The notes beneath the pieces are model-generated. The model made no database searches and was not told the origin of the DNA. It worked only from the letters and a program-made list of their open reading frames with translations. The position numbers and the translations under genes were made by a program. From positions 1-40,118 of the IMG/VR virus record IMGVR_UViG_3300020421_000059: a DNA stretch of 40,118 nt. One strand, written 5' to 3'. Position 1 is the stretch's first letter. Every line of letters starts with the position of its first letter. This DNA comes from a virus. Shown in pieces: positions 31,732 through 38,557 of this stretch.

Positions 31732-31899
31732 ATGTTATTATTTACATTTATATTTCCAAACGCCTTAATGACGGGATTTGAATATTTCGAAGAAACAGAA
31801 GATCTTCAATTCAATGAGTTTAATTTATATTTGTTGTTCTTTGCTGTGTCTTACAGATGGAGGAATAACGGAGAAAAAATTAAAAATCTAGAGGTTTGA
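31732..31899 (+). CDS. 55-aa protein coupled to the radical SAM gene
   Basis: Hydrophobic start (MLLFTFIFPNALMTGF), an acidic middle (YFEETEDLQFNEF), then YLLFFAVSYRWRNNGEK. An in-frame second ATG at 31768 is an alternative start. Its TGA overlaps the TTG start of the radical SAM enzyme (TTGA), so the two are probably translated together. No Cys and no RiPP precursor signature; it may be a small partner. Not recognised. Confidence 0.55.
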   Translation: MLLFTFIFPNALMTGFEYFEETEDLQFNEFNLYLLFFAVSYRWRNNGEKIKNLEV

Positions 31900-32816
31900 C
31901 AAAAATTAGGTATGCCCAGATTGACCCTAATGGATTATGTAACGCAGGGTGTTGGTTTTGTCCAGTAGCATACGAGGGTAATCCAAAGGAGTCTATAAAT
32001 CAAATGTCCCCAGAGGACTTTAGAAATATAATTCAGCAAATCCATGAAAACAAAGGTGGGATTGTTTCTCCAGAGTTTAATGGAATATATAGCTCTCATT
32101 ACAACGAAGCTTTATTGTATAGGTATTTTGAGGAAATGCTAGAGACTCTGAGAGAGTTTAAGCTTGGCATGATGGTTTTGACCAACGGAACGCCTCTCAC
32201 ACCAGATAAAGTAGATATAATAAACAAATACCAGGATGTGGTTTGGGGAGTCTGTGTTAACGCCCCCGTGTGGTCAGATGCTGAATTGTTCGCTAAAAGA
32301 ACGAACATGAAGCCTAACTTATTTCAAAAGTTAAAAATAAATGTTTCATATGCCTACACAAACCTTAAAAACAAAAACCTACTTTCAGTTCAAATAAATG
32401 GACACGATAGAGAGTCTGGTGCGATCAAGGGACCCAAGTTTCCAGATATATCAGATACAGAACTAGACGAACAAGTAGCAGTAGCTAAGTCGATGTTCCC
32501 AAATGCAAACGTATTCAAACAACCTCATCTTATAGATCGAGTTGGATTGATTGACGAATATATAAGTTCCTCTGCGTTTGTGCATCCTGACAAGAAAGTA
32601 GTTGGGTGTATGGGCAAAAGAGATACCGAGTGGCTTCATATTAACGCAAACTCTGAGCTTTTCTTGTGCTGCAACGATTATCACATGGAGCATAAATTTG
32701 CAAATCTTAAAGATTTTTCACTAAAAGAGGTGTGGATGAATCAAAAACACCAAGAAGTTTTACAAAAAGCATGGAATTCTATATGTAAATCTTGCACATC
32801 TGCCATTTATGAGTAA
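31896..32816 (+). CDS. Radical SAM protein with SPASM-like C-terminus, TTG start
   Basis: 306 residues. LCNAGCWFC places Cys15, Cys19 and Cys22 in the C-x3-C-x2-C cluster of radical SAM enzymes. The C-terminal 70 residues have CMGKRDTEWLHINANSELF followed by CCNDY, then CKSC near the end, as in SPASM/twitch auxiliary-cluster domains. No ATG lies between the upstream stop and the first cluster Cys, so TTG at 31896 is the only sensible start. SPASM enzymes usually modify peptides or proteins; the substrate here is unknown. Oxygen sensitivity would be expected. The chaperonin gene follows under its own -7 element. Confidence 0.85.
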   Translation: MTKIRYAQIDPNGLCNAGCWFCPVAYEGNPKESINQMSPEDFRNIIQQIHENKGGIVSPEFNGIYSSHYNEALLYRYFEEMLETLREFKLGMMVLTNGTPLTPDKVDIINKYQDVVWGVCVNAPVWSDAELFAKRTNMKPNLFQKLKINVSYAYTNLKNKNLLSVQINGHDRESGAIKGPKFPDISDTELDEQVAVAKSMFPNANVFKQPHLIDRVGLIDEYISSSAFVHPDKKVVGCMGKRDTEWLHINANSELFLCCNDYHMEHKFANLKDFSLKEVWMNQKHQEVLQKAWNSICKSCTSAIYE

Positions 32817-32825
32817 AAAATGTTC

Positions 32826-32833
32826 TATATTTG
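32826..32833 (+). promoter_or_regulatory. Bacteroidota -7 promoter element (TATATTTG)
   Basis: Exact TAnnTTTG in the 44-base gap before groEL, leaving a leader of about 20 bases. Suggests groEL-groES can be expressed apart from the radical SAM gene. Confidence 0.5.
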
Positions 32834-32860
32834 TAGATATAAATTAAATTTAATTTACAA

Positions 32861-34450
32861 ATGATAGAAAAAAACATTGACTTCAATGAGAATGCTAGAC
32901 ACAGCCTAAAAAAAGGAATAGATACTTTAGCAGATGCTGTAAAACAAACACTAGGAGCAGCAGGTAATACAGTTATTTTAGAGGATGAAATAGGTAGACC
33001 CCACGTCACTAAGGATGGTGTTACAGTTGCCAAAAGTATAAACCTGTCAGACCCCGTAGAACACTTAGGAGCTACAGTGGTGAAACAAGCATCTATTAAG
33101 ACGGCTGATGAAGCAGGAGACGGAACAACAACTTCAATTGTTCTAACTCAAGAATTAGTCAATCGTTCATTTGAATACATAGAGTCAAAGAACGTAAACG
33201 TAACAAAACTTAGAAACTCCCTAGAGTCCTTATCAAATGACGTTATTGAAGAGATTAAGAAAAGATCTAGAGAGGTTACAGAAAAAAATTTAAAAAGCGT
33301 AGCAACTATTTCAGCAAACAACGACTCTGAGCTTGGAGAGATTATAGCTGATGCGTATCTTAAAGTTGGCGTAGAGGGTGTGGTGACTATAGAAGAATCT
33401 ATGACAAAAGATACACACACAGAAATATTAGAGGGGACAAGGATTAAAAGAGGATTTCATAGTCCATACATGATTACAGATGTAGAGAAGAAACAAGCTA
33501 TTCTTGAGGATCCTTTTATTTTAATATCAGATAAAAAAATAAACACTTGGGAAGATATAGAGCCGTGCTGTCAGTTTGCAATGCAAAATAAAAAACCAAT
33601 ACTTATTGTTTCTGAAATAGAGGATACTGTAATGCAACTTCTTAATGTAAACAAGACAAGAGGAGTCATTAAAGTTAATGTTGTAAACCCAGAGGGTGTC
33701 GGGTTAAATAGATTTGAGCTTTTAGAGGACCTAGCTATTATGACGGGGGCTATTGTTGTTTCTGATGAGACTGGTAATGACTTTTCTGCTGTAGATGAAA
33801 GCTTCTTAGGAACTGCAAAAAAGACTGTATCAACAGAAAAAGAAACCGTACTCACTTTAAATTCTGAAAAAACAGCTGACGCTGTTAAAGAAAGAGCTGA
33901 GATGGTTAGAAATATTTTAAAGAAAAAAGATGATTCTTCAAATGAGTGGCATTATAAGGATCGTCTTTCTAGGCTTTCGGGGGGGATTGCTGCTATACAT
34001 GTAGGAGCACTGACTGAGGTAGAAATGAAAGAGAAGAAGGATAGAGTTGAGGATGCTATATTTGCGACACGTGCTGCTCTTGAAGAGGGAATTGTTGCAG
34101 GAGGAGGAGTAGCATTGTATAATGCAGCTATGGAAATGCATAACAGATACTTTAAAGAAAGTGATGATGAAATGAAGGCTGCTTGTGCTATTTTATCAGC
34201 AGCATTAATCTCCCCTATAAAGCACATACTAGAAAACGCTTCAATGAGTTACGATTCATTTGTAGAGAAAATAGATACCGTAAGAAGAAGAAACTATGGG
34301 TTTGATGTAAAAAGAAAGAAGTTTGGTAACATGTTTTCTATGGGAATTATAGATCCATTCAAGGTAACCAAGAACGCACTGCAAAACGCAATATCGGTTT
34401 CGATAACAATTTTAACTACAAACTGTACTATATCAAATAAAAGAGCATGA
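32861..34450 (+). CDS. groEL: Phage GroEL chaperonin
   Basis: 529 residues. Key sites fall at E. coli numbering: KDGVTVAK with Asp52, GDGTTT with Asp87, and RVEDAIFATRAALEEG with Asp398, the ATP-hydrolysis residue. LGAAGNTVIL and VAGGGVALY are also typical. The C-terminus ends TNCTISNKRA and lacks the GGM repeat tail. The apical domain is diverged. It probably folds phage virion proteins with the GroES encoded next. In bacteria groES normally comes first; here the order is reversed and the genes overlap by 4 bases. Confidence 0.95.
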   Translation: MIEKNIDFNENARHSLKKGIDTLADAVKQTLGAAGNTVILEDEIGRPHVTKDGVTVAKSINLSDPVEHLGATVVKQASIKTADEAGDGTTTSIVLTQELVNRSFEYIESKNVNVTKLRNSLESLSNDVIEEIKKRSREVTEKNLKSVATISANNDSELGEIIADAYLKVGVEGVVTIEESMTKDTHTEILEGTRIKRGFHSPYMITDVEKKQAILEDPFILISDKKINTWEDIEPCCQFAMQNKKPILIVSEIEDTVMQLLNVNKTRGVIKVNVVNPEGVGLNRFELLEDLAIMTGAIVVSDETGNDFSAVDESFLGTAKKTVSTEKETVLTLNSEKTADAVKERAEMVRNILKKKDDSSNEWHYKDRLSRLSGGIAAIHVGALTEVEMKEKKDRVEDAIFATRAALEEGIVAGGGVALYNAAMEMHNRYFKESDDEMKAACAILSAALISPIKHILENASMSYDSFVEKIDTVRRRNYGFDVKRKKFGNMFSMGIIDPFKVTKNALQNAISVSITILTTNCTISNKRA

Positions 34451-34704
34451 AAGCAATAGGATCATTTGTGGTTGTTAGAAAAGAAAACGAAGAGGTTAAG
34501 AGTAAGGGAGGTTTTATAATTACAGAATTTTCTGACAAAGCCATACGGTATAAATTAGCTGAGGTTGTTTCGGCTGGTGAAAATGTAAAGGGTCTGTCAG
34601 AGGGCGATAAAATTTATTATGACTCTGCTGCTGGCTCTGAAATAAGAATTAACGGAGAAAAACTTACGGTTATACCTGATAGACAGATAGTTGTAGTTCT
34701 GTGA
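34447..34704 (+). CDS. groES: Phage GroES co-chaperonin
   Basis: 85 residues against about 97 in E. coli. Start IGSFVVVRKE, mobile-loop region EEVKSKGGFIITE (GGIVLT-like), then RYKLAEVVSAGENVKGLSEG and a final VIPDRQIVVVL. The segment that forms the roof hairpin is much shorter than in E. coli GroES. It caps the phage GroEL ring or the host's. ATGA overlap with groEL. Confidence 0.9.
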   Translation: MKAIGSFVVVRKENEEVKSKGGFIITEFSDKAIRYKLAEVVSAGENVKGLSEGDKIYYDSAAGSEIRINGEKLTVIPDRQIVVVL

Positions 34705-35441
34705 GATTATTTGAAATAGACGACGAAAACATAGAGCTTCAAACAAAGCACGATTTTAGAGGCTTTGATTTTGTTTGGTACAACGAACCAGTAGATCATT
34801 TTGATTTGCACTCTATTAATCACAGGGTGCTGTCGTTTCAGCAGCTTCAGTATTACGCTGAGGTGTTTTTTTTTCTGAACCCCGACATAAAATACAGTAT
34901 TTTTCAAGGATATTTTCGGTGGATAAGCAATAGAGAAAGCGGAAAAACAATCAGAAGCTATTCTAAGGCACGTGTAGATCAGATGACAAAAGAGGTCTAT
35001 TTCAATAAAGCGAATCCATACTGTAGAAGAATGAGAAGGGTTGTTTTTAACCCAGAGATAATAATTTCTTTTGAAGAAAAAATGGCTGTTACTGCTCACA
35101 TGATAAAAAGGGGAGTGAGCTATACTTCAGCAGATTTATTGATTTGTGTAGAGAAACTATCTAGAGCACAGATAGTTGTGACTCAAGAAGCGCTTGCTAC
35201 TGAATTGATGTGTAGCCGCAGAACGGTGAGTAGGATTATGAACCAAAAAATTAAATCAAGTATTGAAGTGGTAAATAAAAACATAAAAAGAGAAAAGGCG
35301 ATATCTAACGCTATTGAATGGATAGACCTTTTGTCTGACTCGGGGAATAAAGTTAAAATGCAAGAACTTAAAAGCTTAACAAACATTAGAGATTATTCGA
35401 TAATCAAAGAAGCTATAAATCGTTACGAGATTGAGTACTAG
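34701..35441 (+). CDS. Helix-turn-helix protein, GTG start
   Basis: 246 residues. The GTG overlaps the groES TGA (GTGA). The N-terminal half is aromatic and mixed; residues about 150-195 (VVTQEALATELMCSRRTVSR) look like a helix-turn-helix, and the rest is helical. It may be a regulator or a DNA-binding structural factor. Its last 29 bases overlap the end of the gene on the opposite strand. Confidence 0.6.
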   Translation: MRLFEIDDENIELQTKHDFRGFDFVWYNEPVDHFDLHSINHRVLSFQQLQYYAEVFFFLNPDIKYSIFQGYFRWISNRESGKTIRSYSKARVDQMTKEVYFNKANPYCRRMRRVVFNPEIIISFEEKMAVTAHMIKRGVSYTSADLLICVEKLSRAQIVVTQEALATELMCSRRTVSRIMNQKIKSSIEVVNKNIKREKAISNAIEWIDLLSDSGNKVKMQELKSLTNIRDYSIIKEAINRYEIEY

Positions 35442-35904
35442 AGTTCATCTTTTTTATTACATCCTTATATATCTTATCCATGTAAGATCTCCCCTTGAAT
35501 ATTTCGTTCCTATAGGGGTCTTCCGAGATTACCTCTTCTTGCATCAGCTTTTTATATAAGTGATTGCATATTCGCTTAGATTTTATTGTGAGCTCATAAA
35601 GAGATGATCTCTGAGTTTCTCTCCTTTCTCTCCATATTTTTATATAACCATCGTCCATCATTTTCTTAAATCTATTTTTATCCCAACTCATTGTTTTGGA
35701 AAATTGATTAAAAGATTTTTTTGAAAAAACGCTTTCGTCGTATAGGAACAAAAGCATTTCAATTTCTGGTTCAGATATTTCGTATTTTGTTTTTATGTAG
35801 TATTTAACAACCCTCCAATATTTAAGGAAGTTATGTTCTCTTGGTCGGGCTTGATAAGTTGGTGTTTTTTTTTGTTTTTTAGTTACATAAAAACTCTTGT
35901 GCAT
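35413..35904 (-). CDS. Winged-helix (MarR-like) regulator candidate
   Basis: 163 residues. YEISEPEIEMLLFLYDESVF, then FNQFSKTMSWDKNRFKKMMD and ERRETQRSSLYELTIKSKRI resemble a winged-helix domain with a beta wing. The ends are basic. It is the only leftward gene in this part and has divergent promoters with the next rightward gene, as expected for a regulator controlling that region. Confidence 0.6.
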   Translation of the reverse strand: MHKSFYVTKKQKKTPTYQARPREHNFLKYWRVVKYYIKTKYEISEPEIEMLLFLYDESVFSKKSFNQFSKTMSWDKNRFKKMMDDGYIKIWRERRETQRSSLYELTIKSKRICNHLYKKLMQEEVISEDPYRNEIFKGRSYMDKIYKDVIKKMNSSTQSRNDL

Positions 35905-35926
35905 ATATTATATTGTGTGTGATGAG

Positions 35927-35934
35927 CAAATATA
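35927..35934 (-). promoter_or_regulatory. Leftward -7 element (TATATTTG)
   Basis: Exact TAnnTTTG on the minus strand, 23 bases upstream of the regulator start at 35904. It faces away from the rightward element at 35953, forming a compact divergent promoter pair. Confidence 0.45.
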
Positions 35935-35952
35935 CAAGTTTATTTTTTTAAC

Positions 35953-35960
35953 TATCTTTG
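35953..35960 (+). promoter_or_regulatory. Rightward -7 element (TATCTTTG)
   Basis: Exact TAnnTTTG, 18 bases before the ATG at 35979. It probably drives the late cluster of small basic proteins. A TTG at 35958 could be mistaken for an upstream start but lies inside this element. Confidence 0.5.
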
Positions 35961-35978
35961 CAGTATATATTTATTTGT

Positions 35979-36278
35979 ATGGCGGCAAGAGTGGACAAAT
36001 CTAAAATGAAGTGCAACTCTCCTAAAAAGAGTCCGAATCCAAAAAAGAAAAAAGTGGTTAAAGGATGCTCTGGGGGTCAAGAAAAAATAATTCATTACGG
36101 TGCTTCTGGATATGGACATAACTATAGCGCTGCTGCACGTAAATCATTTAAAGCACGTCACAAGTGCTCAAGCGCTACAAATAAATTAACTGCTCGTTAC
36201 TGGGCTTGTAAAGACTTATGGGCTGGAAAAGGAGGGTCCACTAAATCATCTCCTAAATCAAAACAAGGAAAATATTAA
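35979..36278 (+). CDS. Small Lys-rich conserved phage protein
   Basis: 99 residues. A Lys/Pro-rich start (KKSPNPKKKKVVKGCSGG), then IIHYGASGYGHNYSAAARKS, FKARHKCSSATNKLTARYW and ACKDLWAGKGGS. The HYGASGY...SAAARKSFKARHKC pattern recurs in marine phages. Cys residues may bind metal. Function unknown; the basic nature suggests nucleic-acid binding or packaging. Confidence 0.7.
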   Translation: MAARVDKSKMKCNSPKKSPNPKKKKVVKGCSGGQEKIIHYGASGYGHNYSAAARKSFKARHKCSSATNKLTARYWACKDLWAGKGGSTKSSPKSKQGKY

Positions 36279-36282
36279 AGAC

Positions 36283-36450
36283 ATGCCAGATAATATTGAT
36301 CACAGTACATTTGTATTTAGAAACACAACAGTAGATAAGTTTCTGAAAAATATGGACGCTAAAAATAAACCAGGTAAAAAAAGAGAAAAAAGTTTTGAAG
36401 GTCCTATGGGGACTGGATTTGTAACAAAAAAACCAAAAACAACTGCATAG
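36283..36450 (+). CDS. 55-aa basic protein
   Basis: TFVFRNTTVDKFLKNMDAKN followed by Lys/Arg-rich KPGKKREKSFEGPMGTGF. Real by position in a tight rightward cluster; its TAG shares a base with the next GTG start. Unknown. Confidence 0.55.
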   Translation: MPDNIDHSTFVFRNTTVDKFLKNMDAKNKPGKKREKSFEGPMGTGFVTKKPKTTA

Positions 36451-36620
36451 TGAGTTTTTTAAAAAAACATAAAGGTCTTGGTGATACGGTAGAGGCGGTT
36501 ACCCAAGCTACAGGTATAAAGGCTATAGTTGAAGCTGGTTCAAGAGCACTTAAAAAACCTTGCGGATGTGAGGGTAGAAAAAAAACTTTAAACGACATGT
36601 TTCCTTATGGCAAAAAGTAA
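36450..36620 (+). CDS. 56-aa CGC-motif phage protein, GTG start
   Basis: GLGDTVEAVTQATGIKAIVE, then KKPCGCEGRKKTLNDMFPYG. This GLGDTVE...CGC...LN..FPY pattern is recurrent in phages. The CxC could bind metal. Starts at GTG overlapping the previous TAG. Function unknown. Confidence 0.65.
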   Translation: MSFLKKHKGLGDTVEAVTQATGIKAIVEAGSRALKKPCGCEGRKKTLNDMFPYGKK

Positions 36621-36774
36621 AACAAAAATGAAAAGAGGCAATAAGATATGTCCTGCTGGTATTGCTTGGGCTAAGCGTACATTTGAACGCTATCCTAGTG
36701 CTTATGCTAATATGGCTGCAAGCAAGTATTGTAAAGATCCTAACTATGCCAAAGGGTCAAAGAAGAAAAAGTAA
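36607..36774 (+). CDS. 55-aa Lys-rich protein
   Basis: ICPAGIAWAKRTFERYPSAY, then NMAASKYCKDPNYAKGSKKK; two Cys. The CPxGxAWAKRxF...YPSAYAN pattern is common in small phage proteins. TAATG overlap with the next gene. Confidence 0.65.
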   Translation: MAKSKTKMKRGNKICPAGIAWAKRTFERYPSAYANMAASKYCKDPNYAKGSKKKK

Positions 36775-37010
36775 TGGGTGAATTAAAAAAATGGCGTGAA
36801 CAGAGGTGGGTTAGAATTGGTTCGGATGGTAGCATCAAGGGTGAGTGCGGCACAAGTAAGAATAAAAAAAATCCAGACAGATGCCTTCCTCTTTCAAAAG
36901 CACGTTCTCTTTCCAAAGCCGAAAGAGCCAAGACTGCTAGAAAAAAGAAAAGATTAGGTAAGAAAAAACAGTTTGTCTCAAATACAAAAAAAGCTAAAGT
37001 AAGATCATAA
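36774..37010 (+). CDS. DUF6321-like small basic protein
   Basis: 78 residues. WVRIGSDGSIKGECGTSKNK, NPDRCLPLSKARSLSKAERA and KKQFVSNTKKAKVRS match a small phage family I recall as DUF6321. Very basic. Function unknown. Confidence 0.7.
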   Translation: MGELKKWREQRWVRIGSDGSIKGECGTSKNKKNPDRCLPLSKARSLSKAERAKTARKKKRLGKKKQFVSNTKKAKVRS

Positions 37011-37159
37011 TGAACACAAAAAAAGTAAAAGCACCAGCAGGATTTCATTGGATGAAATCAGGAAGCAGTTATAAGTTAATGAAGCACACAGGTAAGTTTG
37101 TGAAACACAAAGGTGGTTCATTGTATGCAGATTTTAAATTACAAAAAAAACATAAGTAA
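37010..37159 (+). CDS. 49-aa basic protein
   Basis: APAGFHWMKSGSSYKLMKHT followed by FVKHKGGSLYADF. His/Lys-rich. TAATG overlap with the preceding gene. Recurrent type in marine phages; function unknown. Confidence 0.6.
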   Translation: MNTKKVKAPAGFHWMKSGSSYKLMKHTGKFVKHKGGSLYADFKLQKKHK

Positions 37160-37160
37160 G

Positions 37161-37289
37161 ATGCCAAAGCCAAAAGGAAAAAAGAAATATTCTGAAGCAC
37201 AAATGAGGATAGCTAGAATTGCAGATCCAAGAGATAAAATAACAGGTGCTGATTTTAAAGCTTTAAAAAAAATGAAAAAGAGAGGATAA
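37161..37289 (+). CDS. 42-aa Lys-rich protein
   Basis: KKKYSEAQMRIARIADPRDK, then ADFKALKKMKKRG. TAATG overlap with the next gene. Unknown; part of the basic-protein cluster. Confidence 0.55.
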   Translation: MPKPKGKKKYSEAQMRIARIADPRDKITGADFKALKKMKKRG

Positions 37290-37537
37290 TGTCTCTAGGA
37301 AAAACAGCACGATACTACAGAGACAACCCTGAAGCAAGGGCTGTTAAATCCGCTTACGATAAAAAGTTTCAAAAAAAACGTGAGCAAGTTAAGAAGCGTG
37401 TTGAATGCAATAAGTTTAATAGAAAAAAAGGAACTTATGGCAATGGAGATAACATGGATTGCTCACATAAAAATGGCACGCTAGTACAAGAACACAGAAA
37501 GAAAAACAGAGCCAGAGGAGGCTCAAGAAGAGTTTAA
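37289..37537 (+). CDS. Conserved basic phage protein (GTYGNGD motif)
   Basis: 82 residues. GKTARYYRDNPEARAVKSAY, then NKFNRKKGTYGNGDNMDCSH and an Arg-rich end. The GTYGNGDxxDxSH motif is conserved in small phage and marine viral proteins. Cys/His could hold a metal. Unknown function. Confidence 0.65.
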   Translation: MSLGKTARYYRDNPEARAVKSAYDKKFQKKREQVKKRVECNKFNRKKGTYGNGDNMDCSHKNGTLVQEHRKKNRARGGSRRV

Positions 37538-37552
37538 TTTTAATTTTTATAT

Positions 37553-37849
37553 ATGACAACTATTATTTTTATTTTAATCGCAGTTATAGCACTTTTAGTG
37601 GTAGTTAACATTTCAGCAATTTGGATGACTAGAAAAGGTCTGACTCGTGATGACAACAACAACATGATTCCTGACCTCCTAGAGGAGAAGATGGCTGAAC
37701 TAAAGCAAGATGTATCTATTCGTGTAGAACGTGTAGGAGAAGAGCTTAAAGATGTTGGTAAAGCTATCAAGGAAGTTGGCAATCAACTAGGAGATATACC
37801 TAAAGCTGCTACAGGAAAGACAAGATCAGGTAGAAAGCCAAAAAAATAA
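37553..37849 (+). CDS. Membrane-anchored coiled-coil protein
   Basis: 98 residues: an N-terminal membrane helix (IIFILIAVIALLVVVNISAI), then an acidic stretch and a long helix (GEELKDVGKAIKEVGNQL) ending in Lys/Arg. Possible holin-associated or spanin-like lysis protein, based on topology and neighbours only. Confidence 0.6.
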   Translation: MTTIIFILIAVIALLVVVNISAIWMTRKGLTRDDNNNMIPDLLEEKMAELKQDVSIRVERVGEELKDVGKAIKEVGNQLGDIPKAATGKTRSGRKPKK

Positions 37850-37853
37850 CATT

Positions 37854-37931
37854 ATGAAAGAAAAACCAACATGCCAATGCGGAAACACCTCTAATGCTGA
37901 GGGTTATTGTGATGGCTCACATAAAAAATAA
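37854..37931 (+). CDS. 25-aa CDGSH-type iron-sulfur microprotein
   Basis: The complete CDGSH ligand set is present: Cys7, Cys9, Cys19 and His23, in CQCGNTSNAEGYCDGSH. Known CDGSH proteins bind a 2Fe-2S cluster with three Cys and one His; here the Cys9-Cys19 loop is one residue longer than usual and the usual Pro is absent. Its stop overlaps the next ATG (TAATG). Far shorter than known CDGSH proteins, so it would be an isolated motif, perhaps dimeric. Redox or cluster-carrier function is speculative. Confidence 0.6.
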   Translation: MKEKPTCQCGNTSNAEGYCDGSHKK

Positions 37932-38089
37932 TGGAAGATTTGAAGATATACGGAATTAGTTTAACTGCTTTGGGCAGTAGTTTTTTTGCTGATATTAATC
38001 CAATTTTATCAACTTTAGTTTTAACAGCAACCCTTATATACACCATTATTAATATAACAGAAAAAATAAAAAAGAATGGCAAAAGTTGA
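37931..38089 (+). CDS. 52-aa holin-like membrane protein
   Basis: Two possible membrane segments (YGISLTALGSSFFADI and LSTLVLTATLIYTIINI) with a Lys-rich C-terminus, typical of small phage holins. Overlaps the following gene by 14 bases. Lies in a run of membrane genes. Confidence 0.6.
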   Translation: MEDLKIYGISLTALGSSFFADINPILSTLVLTATLIYTIINITEKIKKNGKS

Positions 38090-38357
38090 TATCGATGGGG
38101 ATGGTAAACCAGACTTTCAAATAAATGCTACACAGCTTGTTGCTGTTTTTTCATTATTTGCATCAATCATAGGCTCATATTACACCTTAAACAACAAGAT
38201 AGAAAAGGCTATGGAGATGCCTAAACAAGAGGTTAGTGAAAAAGATTTGGAAGCTTATAAAAGAGAGGTGGATTTAAAAATAGAAAAACTAGCATTTCAA
38301 GCTAAAGAAAACATGAACGACATAAAACATATAGAGGATAACTATAGAAGAAAATAA
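38076..38357 (+). CDS. Membrane-anchored protein, spanin/holin candidate
   Basis: 93 residues. An EF-hand-like DIDGDGKPDFQI start, one membrane helix (LVAVFSLFASIIGSYYTL) and a charged coiled-coil (EKDLEAYKREVDLKIEKLAF). Possible i-spanin-like or lysis accessory role. Tight spacing with neighbours. Confidence 0.55.
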   Translation: MAKVDIDGDGKPDFQINATQLVAVFSLFASIIGSYYTLNNKIEKAMEMPKQEVSEKDLEAYKREVDLKIEKLAFQAKENMNDIKHIEDNYRRK

Positions 38358-38557
38358 TGCCAAGAATTCAAAAATACGACGCAGATACTCAAATAACTGA
38401 TAATGATCTTTTGTTATCAACAGACGCTGATAATGCAAATCAAACGAAGAACATATCGATTGGTGATTTAAAACAGTATATTATTCCTACAGGCGGAACC
38501 GCTGGACAAGTGTTAAAATCTGATGGTATTGGTGGCGTATACTGGTCAACAATCTGA
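38357..38557 (+). CDS. 66-aa fibre-associated protein
   Basis: IQKYDADTQITDNDLLLSTD, then ISIGDLKQYIIP and GGTAGQVLKSDGIGGVYW, a pattern typical of the N-terminal anchor of tail fibres. It resembles the start of the next gene, so it may be a short relative of that fibre. TAATG overlap with its predecessor. Confidence 0.6.
   Translation: MPRIQKYDADTQITDNDLLLSTDADNANQTKNISIGDLKQYIIPTGGTAGQVLKSDGIGGVYWSTI

Noticed and set aside
31732-31899. Firm call of a RiPP precursor beside the radical SAM enzyme
   Set aside because: The 55-aa product lacks Cys and a leader-core pattern; retained only as a hypothesis about the cassette.
35958-35978. TTG upstream start for the gene at 35979
   Set aside because: The TTG lies inside a -7 promoter element; the ATG at 35979 starts a family-like N-terminus.
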